Assembly: GCA_022561525.1 (NCBI GenBank)
Contig: JADFRB010000025.1
Span: forward strand, 1-10,811
DNA: 10,811 bases
DNA from: Nitrospinota bacterium
GTDB lineage: Bacteria; Nitrospirota; Nitrospiria; Nitrospirales; UBA8639
Direction of reading: 5' to 3'
Shown here: positions 5,801 through 10,811 of the stretch, in pieces
Layout of the letters: the number at the start of each line of letters is the position of its first letter
Numbering within the stretch: the first letter of the stretch is position 1
The notes under the pieces: model-generated
Database searches by the model: none
Told to the model about the DNA's origin: nothing
Seen by the model: only the letters and a program-made list of their open reading frames with translations
Position numbers and translations under genes: made by a program

Positions 5801-7975
5801 GGCCATGGGGAACCCATGCCGGCCATTGGTGGTCCAGGTACCCTCACGTTTAAGTATCCATTGAAACATGACCATCCGGTTGGCGATATTGTGACCGTAG
5901 AATTTGTCCGTCAGCGATTCTGGGTGGATGCAGATGTCGGTTCCGTGTTCTGTCATGATCATGCGTTTGGCGGAACGACGTGGCCGCATGGTGCGGTGTG
6001 TTCCTTCCTGATTGAACCCTTCGGATCCACTTGGCATGATCCAGTCACTGGCAAAGCCAAACGAACCGGCCCGGTGATGGATATCCACACAATTGAACCA
6101 GTTGGGTATGGCGTGAGCGGAAGCTTTCGTGAATTGATGGTTCAAATCATGGATACCGTTCCTCACACAGTTAACGTGGTCACGGCTGGGAACCCTCCTG
6201 GTCAGCCAATTGAGGTGGCGTTGGAAGCCGGACGAACCGTGTCATTCCAAATGCCTGCCAACGAGTTGATTAAAATGACGCCAATGCCTTTCCTGAACGG
6301 AGGAACGCATACGACAGGCGGCGCCATGAATTTCCGGGCTGAACCCTTTGCGCAACGGTTGGCGAATAACCCAGACACCTCGCAGATTTTCAGTAGCACG
6401 ATTCATGGGGATCCGAGCACGATCATGGTGCGGGCGTACCTGGGTGATACCATTGTGTTTAGGCTTATTGACGTCACCATGAACGAAAGCAATGTCTTTA
6501 CCATTTCTGGTCATAACTTCTTAACCGAACGGTATGCTGGAGATGCCAATCGTAAGAATTCCATCCACATTGGAATTGCCGAACGATATGACCTTGTTGT
6601 TCCCCAAGCTGGTGGCCCCAGACTCCAACCTGGTGATTACATGTACTTCAATGGCCGAAGTTCGAAGTTCTCCGAAGGGTCATGGGGTGTGATCAGGGTA
6701 CTGGAGAAAGAAGTGCCCGATCTGAAGCTTTTACCGAATGCGGCTTTTGGGCCTCCTGGAATAAAAAAACCATTACCCATTTGTCCGGCAGATGCTCCTG
6801 TCAAGAACTTCAATGTTGTGGCAATTGACTTCCCACAGATGGCCTTCAATCCTAATGTGGAAGAAGCCATTGAAGTGGACTTTGAACGAAAAATTGAAGT
6901 TCGAAACCCGGATGCCAAGATTTATATCTTGGAAGAAGAAGTGGCGAAGGTGTCTGGGGAATTTCAACCCATGCCGTTGACGTTGCGTGCGAATGTTGGT
7001 GATTGTCTGAAAGTGAAACTCACCAATAAAATGAAGGAAAGCCGGGCTTCTTTCTCTGCCTTTGCCCTGGCATTTGATCCAAAGGATTCCCAAGGTGTGA
7101 ACCTCGGGAATAATCCTGGTGATCAAACCATTGCACCTGGGGAAAGTCGAACCTATACCTACTACGCAGATCCATACACCGGTGAAACTCAATCCCTGGT
7201 GTGGGATTGGGGAAATGTTGCCATGAATCCGCGTAATGGGTTGTTTGGTGGGATTATCATTGGTCCCAAAGGATCGCAATATCGAGATCCCAAGACTGGG
7301 GCTGATATTTCCTTGAAAAATGCTTGGATAGCAGATGTCATTGTTGATCGCACAATCCCAGGCCAGGAAAATCGTGCCAACTATCGGGATGTGGCGCTGT
7401 TCTTCCAAGATGAAGACAATATTATTGGGACTAGCTTTATGCCCTATCTCCAAAACGTGGCCGGTCTTATTGGGGTGAATTATCGAAATGAACCCTACTT
7501 GTATCGTGAAGAACAATTAGGGTGTACGTTGGGTCGGATGTTCCAACCGTGTAATGTTGATGAACCGAGTGATCCAGCGACGCCACTCATTGAGGCCCAT
7601 GCCGGCGATCCAGTTCGGATCCATGTGTTTGGCGCCAGCAATGAACAAAATGGTATGTTCACTTTAGAAAAACATGAATGGCCGATTGAGCCGTTCATGG
7701 GAGGGGCCGATCATATTAGCGTCGTCGAATTTGCTGGTTCAGAAGGTATCGATGTGTTCATTCCCTCAGCCGGTGGTCCTTATTCCATGACTGGAGATTA
7801 TGTGTGGAGCAACGCTCGCTTGGCATATTCTCAATCAGGGCAATGGGGTTATTTCCGGGTTCTGTCGAAGAACGACCAGAGAATTCTTCCGCTTAGTGGG
7901 GCTGCTCCTGGAGTGAAAGAAGCACAGGTGCCCCAGTCTTCGGAAGGTAGCGTTCGACCAATCTCGTTTAAATAA
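2816..7975 (+). CDS. Giant secreted six-cupredoxin multicopper oxidase with internal LysM
   Basis: This 1719-residue protein belongs to the MofA/OmpB/MnxG-like multicopper oxidases, which couple one-electron oxidation of a substrate to O2 reduction. A signal peptide ends near residues 35-37 (SNAVA). Residues 84-110 are Met/His-rich. Three A-B cupredoxin pairs follow, starting at C138, C747 and C1323, each with a second Cys in a 'RANxxDC' motif (C222, C813, C1397), probably disulfides. Ligands: B1 has H456-x2-H459-x-H461 (L3) and H532-C-H534-x3-H538-x4-M543 (L4). A2 has H838-x-H840 (L1) and H1047-x-H1049 (L2). All T1 and trinuclear ligands are thus present in permuted order. A1, B2, A3 and B3 have lost theirs. 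Residues 553-746 form a Trp-rich interdomain region that I recall as shared by MofA-type proteins. A LysM domain (946-990) is inserted in A2. The gene is transcribed alone, ending at a strong terminator. The substrate (Mn(II), Fe(II), organic or protein) cannot be told from sequence. Confidence 0.92.
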   Translation: MFDFNRVSMKECVLLGWGGILALTFLLLPLSNAVAEAPESSTFVHKTGMNHQTPGWAERLKGQTIVENAIEGRAERSALVELQHERLMQQMEKEMSGSNSGGFNSMSMMHQYGAGKGNYLLNSDPDIEPVSMTGGGKCPATAPVKHYDISAINVEITLNQWLDYYPGYMFVLAENIDNVREEEAKNAEAREEEGYHNPGAVKNGIQGQYIQPLVIRANQGDCLKITLRNTLEFGEDVSFHINGSSMVVSKTGRPATTTNPDAIAYGFDEDCEENCETTPLDMEWYIHPDTQEGGRQFHSYSNDRELTVMGLFGVFVVEPAGSKYLDPLGTGPATDMSSGWQAIIQNGTGPDFREFVLIYHEVGDEAFRPVNKHGDFLPQRDPLTDAYRPGARAINYRSEPFGINNMHVQHEYFGFEDESMSYSSYTFGDAAPTIPRSYLGDPAKFRLVHGGSEVFHSHHPHGGTIRWARSPRAVDQMPMWHKGQNGPVKYPLIRAKSDRVDVEVIGPSEAIDLETECGSGLCQWLAGDFLFHCHVAHHYVAGMWGYWRVYNTLQVPGVQNDVMAPLRELPNRVGRIQKPVTSDQLVGTTVDWFGKKFNIVEKGTKSIWDTNPATVNIYDWIEMQLPTRGLPGHTEDEIGQLKSYDATVIDWVWEGNRAISEKESTTENPKYQPEWQGYEAGKRRDIWFEPTTGKVAWPWLTPHFGKRVPFSPDRNPAPWLEMIHLDEDGQPSVEPAKPGENGRWSLCPDRAGSQKYNVHFIKLPIELSAAQGDQPPIVDPNGLLYVVHDEEEAIRNNNDLKVPLVFRANIYDCMDWILTSEWLDDDITNFQSSKINTHFHFVQFDNQASDGVITGFSYEQSMRPFTQFDKKSDKGLPIPMNAKLTKPARKGDRTIHVTNSGQYHVGTVLLVGADNVEGNEVLRIVAIDGSDDSGGAASASSSAGGDYVVRPGDTLGEIAGAHGITVEALQSINGLSDANLIHVGQKLQIPGSGGSGHGEPMPAIGGPGTLTFKYPLKHDHPVGDIVTVEFVRQRFWVDADVGSVFCHDHAFGGTTWPHGAVCSFLIEPFGSTWHDPVTGKAKRTGPVMDIHTIEPVGYGVSGSFRELMVQIMDTVPHTVNVVTAGNPPGQPIEVALEAGRTVSFQMPANELIKMTPMPFLNGGTHTTGGAMNFRAEPFAQRLANNPDTSQIFSSTIHGDPSTIMVRAYLGDTIVFRLIDVTMNESNVFTISGHNFLTERYAGDANRKNSIHIGIAERYDLVVPQAGGPRLQPGDYMYFNGRSSKFSEGSWGVIRVLEKEVPDLKLLPNAAFGPPGIKKPLPICPADAPVKNFNVVAIDFPQMAFNPNVEEAIEVDFERKIEVRNPDAKIYILEEEVAKVSGEFQPMPLTLRANVGDCLKVKLTNKMKESRASFSAFALAFDPKDSQGVNLGNNPGDQTIAPGESRTYTYYADPYTGETQSLVWDWGNVAMNPRNGLFGGIIIGPKGSQYRDPKTGADISLKNAWIADVIVDRTIPGQENRANYRDVALFFQDEDNIIGTSFMPYLQNVAGLIGVNYRNEPYLYREEQLGCTLGRMFQPCNVDEPSDPATPLIEAHAGDPVRIHVFGASNEQNGMFTLEKHEWPIEPFMGGADHISVVEFAGSEGIDVFIPSAGGPYSMTGDYVWSNARLAYSQSGQWGYFRVLSKNDQRILPLSGAAPGVKEAQVPQSSEGSVRPISFK
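5603..5839 (+). other. LysM domain plus linkers inserted in cupredoxin A2
   Basis: Residues 930-1008 of the oxidase are a Ser/Gly/Ala-rich linker (about 930-945), a full LysM (946-990: DYVVRPGDTLGEIA...., ending VGQKLQIP) and a second Gly/Ser/Pro linker (991-1008). LysM domains bind GlcNAc-containing glycans such as peptidoglycan. The insert separates 'VLRIVAIDG' from 'TLTFKYPL', which look like two strands of one beta hairpin. This in turn lies between copper motifs L1 and L2. Confidence 0.85.
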
Positions 7976-8007
7976 CGATTGGTTCGATAGGTTATCGAGT
8001 GAGAATG

Positions 8008-8043
8008 ACGGGGAAGCCGAGCTTCGGCTTCCCCGTTTTTTTT
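8008..8043 (+). terminator. Intrinsic terminator after the oxidase gene
   Basis: A perfect 13-bp stem (8008-8020 with 8024-8036, ACGGGGAAGCCGA on the left) closes on the triloop GCT and runs into eight T residues (8036-8043). It lies 32 bp after the oxidase stop and separates that gene from the cupredoxin genes downstream. Confidence 0.93.
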
Positions 8044-8137
8044 CCTCGAAGAGTAACCGTAGGAATCGTTTGGCATGTGGTGCACAGTGGGCTTGTTGAA
8101 TCAATCAAAAAATTTCCAATGGTAACCCCCTAAGCTC

Positions 8138-8282
8138 GAAATACGAATATCGAAATCCGAAACACATTCAAATGACCGAATTGCAAATACAAAAACGCTT
8201 GGTTGCATAAGTCGGAATGATCCGTTTGAAACATTCGAGTTTTGGATTCGGGGTGTGTTTCGGATTTCGATATTCGGATTTC
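8138..8282. repeat. Dispersed inverted repeat, copy 2
   Basis: The 29-nt arms (8138-8166 and 8254-8282) are reverse complements with one mismatch and share the GAATATCGAAATCCGAAAC core with copies 1 and 3. The interior again opens with an AATGACC segment and closes with CATTCGAGTTTTGGATT. This copy fills much of the gene-free stretch 7976-8346. The rest of that stretch is the terminator, about 95 bp (8044-8137) in which I see no clear promoter or RNA, and 64 bp leading to the next start, including its ribosome binding site. Confidence 0.88.
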
Positions 8283-8346
8283 GGATTTTCTCATTATTCG
8301 ACTTTCGGATTTGCGCCACGTTATTCGATAGTGTAGGGAGGATTTC

Positions 8347-9264
8347 ATGAGGCGTTGGATGTTGGCTTTGGTGGCAAGCGTGGGGATTCTTCTGTCCGCG
8401 TTGCCAAGTTTTTCTTACGAGGAAGTGTCCGTCACCAATGGAGGAACCATTCGAGGGCAGGTGACGATTACAGGAAACAAGCCAAGGCCGATGGCATTCA
8501 ATCTCGTCACGATTCCGGATGCGGTGTATTGTGGAAGAATATCCACAGGCACGGGTTGGCGAATTGTGGACGATTTTATTATTGCCAAGGATGGGAGCCT
8601 CAAAGATGCCGTCGTGATGTTAGACGGTGTTCAAAAAGGGAAATCTTTCGATTTGCCGAAAGTCAGAATCAACGCATTTGATTGCGACTTTTCTCCTTTC
8701 GTGAATGTGTTACGCGACCGAGATGAAGTGACTGTGATCAATATGGATCCCATTGAACATGATATCCAAGGATACGAAACAGCTCGTGAACGTGGCGCGA
8801 GGGTGTTGTTTAATCGGCCATTACCCATGAACCCATTTCACAAGTTGCTGGGGATGTTGAATAGCCATACACATATGGCCGGAAAACCTATGGTTGAAAA
8901 GATTCATCTGAGAAAAGGCCGAAATCTTTTTGTGATGCAATGTGGGTTTCATCCCTATATGTTCTCCTGGGGTGTGGTGGTCAAAAACCCCTACTATGCG
9001 ATTACCAAAGAAGATGGACAGTTTGAAATTTCTGATGTGCCACCCGGACAATATACGTTAAAGGTTTGGCATGCGGGAATGAAACAATATCTTGAACGAC
9101 CGGTCACTGTGACAGCCAATGGAACTTTTTCGGAACTTTTTGAATATGTCGCGCCACCCGGTCGCCGAAGTGTCCATGAAATGAGTGATAACCCACGGTT
9201 TGGTTTAGAATTGCTGGGTGAGGGTGTGGAGATTGTGCCATCGCTCAGACTCCAAAAACCATAA
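8347..9264 (+). CDS. Exported amicyanin-like cupredoxin with carboxypeptidase-regulatory-like domain (paralog 1)
   Basis: A 305-residue protein with a signal peptide (1-23, cleavage SFS|YEE). The first half is cupredoxin-like and keeps a complete amicyanin-type type 1 copper set: H138 in 'NMDPIEHDIQGYE', and C199, H202 and M205 in 'QCGFHPYM' (C-x2-H-x2-M). C62 (YCGRIS) and C113 (DCDFSPF) are conserved in the neighbour and may form a disulfide. Residues 213-265 (NPYYAITKEDGQFEISDVPPGQYTLKVWH...) are a carboxypeptidase-D-regulatory-like beta domain. Such proteins are usually annotated only from that second domain. The likely role is a periplasmic one-electron carrier or copper-binding protein. 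AGGGAGG at 8335-8341 supports the ATG. It follows an inverted repeat and begins a likely operon with paralog 2 and the gene after it. Binding of copper is inferred from ligands, not shown. Confidence 0.82.
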   Translation: MRRWMLALVASVGILLSALPSFSYEEVSVTNGGTIRGQVTITGNKPRPMAFNLVTIPDAVYCGRISTGTGWRIVDDFIIAKDGSLKDAVVMLDGVQKGKSFDLPKVRINAFDCDFSPFVNVLRDRDEVTVINMDPIEHDIQGYETARERGARVLFNRPLPMNPFHKLLGMLNSHTHMAGKPMVEKIHLRKGRNLFVMQCGFHPYMFSWGVVVKNPYYAITKEDGQFEISDVPPGQYTLKVWHAGMKQYLERPVTVTANGTFSELFEYVAPPGRRSVHEMSDNPRFGLELLGEGVEIVPSLRLQKP

Positions 9265-9274
9265 TGGGAAAATA

Positions 9275-9369
9275 CGAAATCCGAATATCGAAATCCGAAA
9301 CACATTCTAGTGACCCAATTAAAACATTCGAATTTCTGATTTGTTTCGGATTTCGAGATTCGGATTTCG
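9275..9369. repeat. Dispersed inverted repeat, copy 3
   Basis: The 28-nt arms (9275-9302 and 9342-9369) are reverse complements with one mismatch. It is the shortest copy, with an interior of 39 nt that keeps only the shared subterminal segments (TAGTGACCCAATT and AACATTCGAATTTCTG). It begins 10 bp after the stop of paralog 1 and ends 54 bp before the preferred start of paralog 2. A transcript through both genes would carry it as a strong hairpin. Confidence 0.88.
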
Positions 9370-9423
9370 AGTTTAGAAACTGGCCAATATTTTTTGCACG
9401 GTTCTCAAGGTGGAAACGACTTC

Positions 9424-10320
9424 ATGATTCGTTTTTTCATAACCGTACTGTTCTTGTTCCCATGTTCTGCCTGGTCCTATGAAGTGCAAGAAGTAGAATA
9501 TGGTGGATCCGTTCAGGGAACCGTGACGCTTTCTGGTGAGGTGCCCGATCCCAAGGCCTATAATTTAGTGATCTTTCCGGACCCTGAGTACTGCGGACGA
9601 ATTTCGAATGGGCATGGGTGGCGTCTTCTTCGAGATTTTTTCGTCAATGAAGAACGTCAACTACAACACGTGGTGGTCTTGCTCGAAGGCGTACCAGTTG
9701 GTAAACCGTTTACTCTTTCCGTTCCGCGAGTTGAAGCGCGGGATTGTCGATTTCTGCCCTTTACGACTGTGGTGAGAAGTGGGCATGGTGTCGAAGTCGT
9801 GAACATGGACCCTGTGATGCATGATATTCAAGGCTATGAAACGTCGATCGTGACGGGAACCAGGGTCCTCTTTAATTCTCCCTTGCCGTTCAATCAACGG
9901 CATCAGCGTGGAAACCTTCATGCCATGCATGACCACAAGCCGGGGAAATCTTTAGTTCGTCTATTTCAGCTCAGTAAGAAGCGACGAACCTTTGTCATGC
10001 AATGTGGCTTTCATGCGTATATGGAAAGTTGGGCCATTGCAGTTGAAAACCCGTATTATGTTCTCACGGATGAACAGGGACATTTTTTATTGGACGGTAT
10101 TCCGCCTGGAACCTATGATCTTCGTGCTTGGCATCCAAGTATCAAGTTGGTCAGTAAGCAACAAGTCATCATTGAGCCTGGCGGAGCGTTGACCGTTGAT
10201 TTTGACCTGCCGGCACCCAGTCGTAAAAAAACCGCACTCACGGTCCGCACTCCTCCACGATTTACCCCAGCGGCTCTTGGGCGTGAATTTACCATTGAAC
10301 CCATTCTTGAGCGTCAGTAA
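9424..10320 (+). CDS. Exported amicyanin-like cupredoxin with carboxypeptidase-regulatory-like domain (paralog 2)
   Basis: A 298-residue tandem paralog of the preceding gene, alignable end to end with roughly half the positions identical by eye. I chose ATG at 9424 over an in-frame TTG at 9394 because AAGGTGG (9407-9413) is well placed and the protein then opens with a clean signal peptide (1-18, CSAWS|YEV). The T1 ligands are H133 (NMDPVMHDIQGYE), C194, H197 and M200 (QCGFHAYM). The cysteine pair is C57/C108. The C-terminal beta domain covers 210-262 (VLTDEQGHFLLDGIPPGTYDLRAWH). A His-rich loop, 'RHQRGNLHAMHDH' (159-171), lies between the first His ligand and the Cys and is more His-rich than in paralog 1. 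Likely a second copper electron carrier or metal-binding protein of the periplasm. The next gene starts 3 nt after its stop. Confidence 0.82.
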   Translation: MIRFFITVLFLFPCSAWSYEVQEVEYGGSVQGTVTLSGEVPDPKAYNLVIFPDPEYCGRISNGHGWRLLRDFFVNEERQLQHVVVLLEGVPVGKPFTLSVPRVEARDCRFLPFTTVVRSGHGVEVVNMDPVMHDIQGYETSIVTGTRVLFNSPLPFNQRHQRGNLHAMHDHKPGKSLVRLFQLSKKRRTFVMQCGFHAYMESWAIAVENPYYVLTDEQGHFLLDGIPPGTYDLRAWHPSIKLVSKQQVIIEPGGALTVDFDLPAPSRKKTALTVRTPPRFTPAALGREFTIEPILERQ

Positions 10321-10323
10321 TTT

Positions 10324-10811
10324 ATGATTGCCGTTGCGCCCCCTCATACCCATTTGAGGTGGCATACAGTCCTTTTCCTTATCTGCCTGTGTGTCCTCTC
10401 TCTGGTTGCACCCTCTGTATTCGACAACGTGTACGCTGGGGAGTTACATGGGATTGAATTTTCTCACGATGTGGAGTTTTCGGCTCGACTGACCTGGCGG
10501 AAGGGAAAGCGATCGTCAAAAGCCCAGTTGTTTGTGAAAAGAGATCGCTATCGCATTGAACATCTTGCCGGAATAAAAACCGATCTGGGCTATGCCACCG
10601 TCACAATTGTCCGGTTGGATATACAAAAGGTGTGGTACATCCTCTCGCAACGACGCCTCGTGATGGCTGTTCCCCTGACGACAGATCATATACTTCCTTT
10701 ATCGGTTCGGCTCGAAGGGGAGGTGGCTCGGATGCGGATTGGTGATGCCATGGTAGGGGAGCAAGCGGCGACGTTATATGATGTGCGTGTGGATCGAAAC
10801 GGACATCAAGA
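10324..10811 (+). CDS. Exported LolA/DUF4412-like protein (3' end outside window)
   Basis: An ATG three bases after the preceding TAA opens a frame that runs to the window edge (162 codons seen). The N-terminus is a signal peptide with hydrophobic core 'TVLFLICLCVLSLVAPSVF' and likely cleavage VYA|GE near residue 39. The mature part, 'FSARLTWRKGK...AQLFVKRDRYRIEH...VTIVRLDIQKVWYIL...GEVARMRIGDAMVGEQAATLYDVRVDRNG', has the strand order of LolA-superfamily/DUF4412-type beta half-barrels (a 'yRiE' strand, an 'ivRlD...vW' strand, then 'GE...lYdV'). Such folds bind lipid or hydrophobic ligands at the envelope. The spacing suggests translational coupling to the cupredoxin gene. The family call is tentative because the sequence is incomplete. 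Confidence 0.6.
   Translation, partial: MIAVAPPHTHLRWHTVLFLICLCVLSLVAPSVFDNVYAGELHGIEFSHDVEFSARLTWRKGKRSSKAQLFVKRDRYRIEHLAGIKTDLGYATVTIVRLDIQKVWYILSQRRLVMAVPLTTDHILPLSVRLEGEVARMRIGDAMVGEQAATLYDVRVDRNGHQ

Noticed and set aside
6773..7516. 247-codon reading frame on the - strand
   Set aside because: It lies wholly inside the oxidase gene, shows no recognisable family and no initiation signal. The + strand frame has clear domain structure there.
8070..8084. Sigma-54-like TGGCA...TGCA upstream of paralog 1
   Set aside because: The GG and GC elements are 8 nt apart instead of the required 10.
501..9369. CRISPR array from recurring GAATATCGAAATCCG units
   Set aside because: The units occur as opposed pairs kilobases apart, not as evenly spaced direct repeats, and no cas gene is present.
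9394..9423. Earlier TTG start for paralog 2
   Set aside because: It would add ten polar residues before the signal peptide and has no ribosome binding site, whereas ATG at 9424 has AAGGTGG at proper distance.
9424..9480. Lipoprotein signal in paralog 2 (Cys at residue 14)
   Set aside because: The residues before the Cys (L-F-P) do not fit a lipobox, and a normal signal peptidase I site follows at residue 18.
9264..9482. Small + strand reading frame of 72 codons between the cupredoxin genes
   Set aside because: It translates inverted repeat copy 3 and then overlaps paralog 2 in another frame. The similar peptide (IRISKSET) in copy 1 comes from the repeat, not from shared protein ancestry.

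Overview
The window is a chromosomal stretch of about 10.8 kb at roughly 50% G+C, with all recognisable genes on the + strand. The best guess for the host is a Nitrospira-like member of the Nitrospirota. This rests on a giant multicopper oxidase beside extracytoplasmic copper proteins and on dispersed palindromes resembling ones I recall from such genomes. No rRNA or housekeeping marker confirms it, so the assignment is low-confidence.

The left part (1-2570) is a loose run of small genes: the end of an exported DUF192 protein, a small Rieske [2Fe-2S] protein, a chagasin-like (MEROPS I42) protein without a signal peptide, and a well-conserved D-amino-acid transaminase (dat). Each gap between them holds a different palindromic element: a dispersed inverted repeat (501-624), a MITE-like insertion with 9-bp direct repeats (1031-1180), and a long perfect hairpin (1614-1684).

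The centre (2816-7975) is one 1719-residue secreted multicopper oxidase of the six-cupredoxin, MofA/OmpB/MnxG-like type. It reads as three A-B pairs of cupredoxin domains. The complete set of type 1 and trinuclear copper ligands lies only in B1 and A2, in the order L3-L4-L1-L2, a circular permutation of the laccase order. A complete LysM domain with Ser/Gly linkers sits inside the copper-binding domain A2. The gene has a strong ribosome binding site, a possible promoter with tandem repeats, and a strong intrinsic terminator (8008-8043).

The right part (8347-10811) holds two tandem paralogous exported proteins, each with an amicyanin-type type 1 copper site (H...C-x2-H-x2-M) followed by a carboxypeptidase-regulatory-like beta domain. 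Three bases after them starts an exported LolA/DUF4412-like protein cut by the window edge. Both paralogs, and the Rieske gene, carry a copy of the same inverted repeat ending 54-64 bp before the start codon.

Taken together, 2816-10811 looks like an extracytoplasmic copper-redox module: a possibly peptidoglycan-tethered oxidase with two candidate blue-copper electron carriers in an adjacent, separately transcribed unit. The substrate is unknown; Mn(II), Fe(II) or an electron carrier are candidates from the family only.
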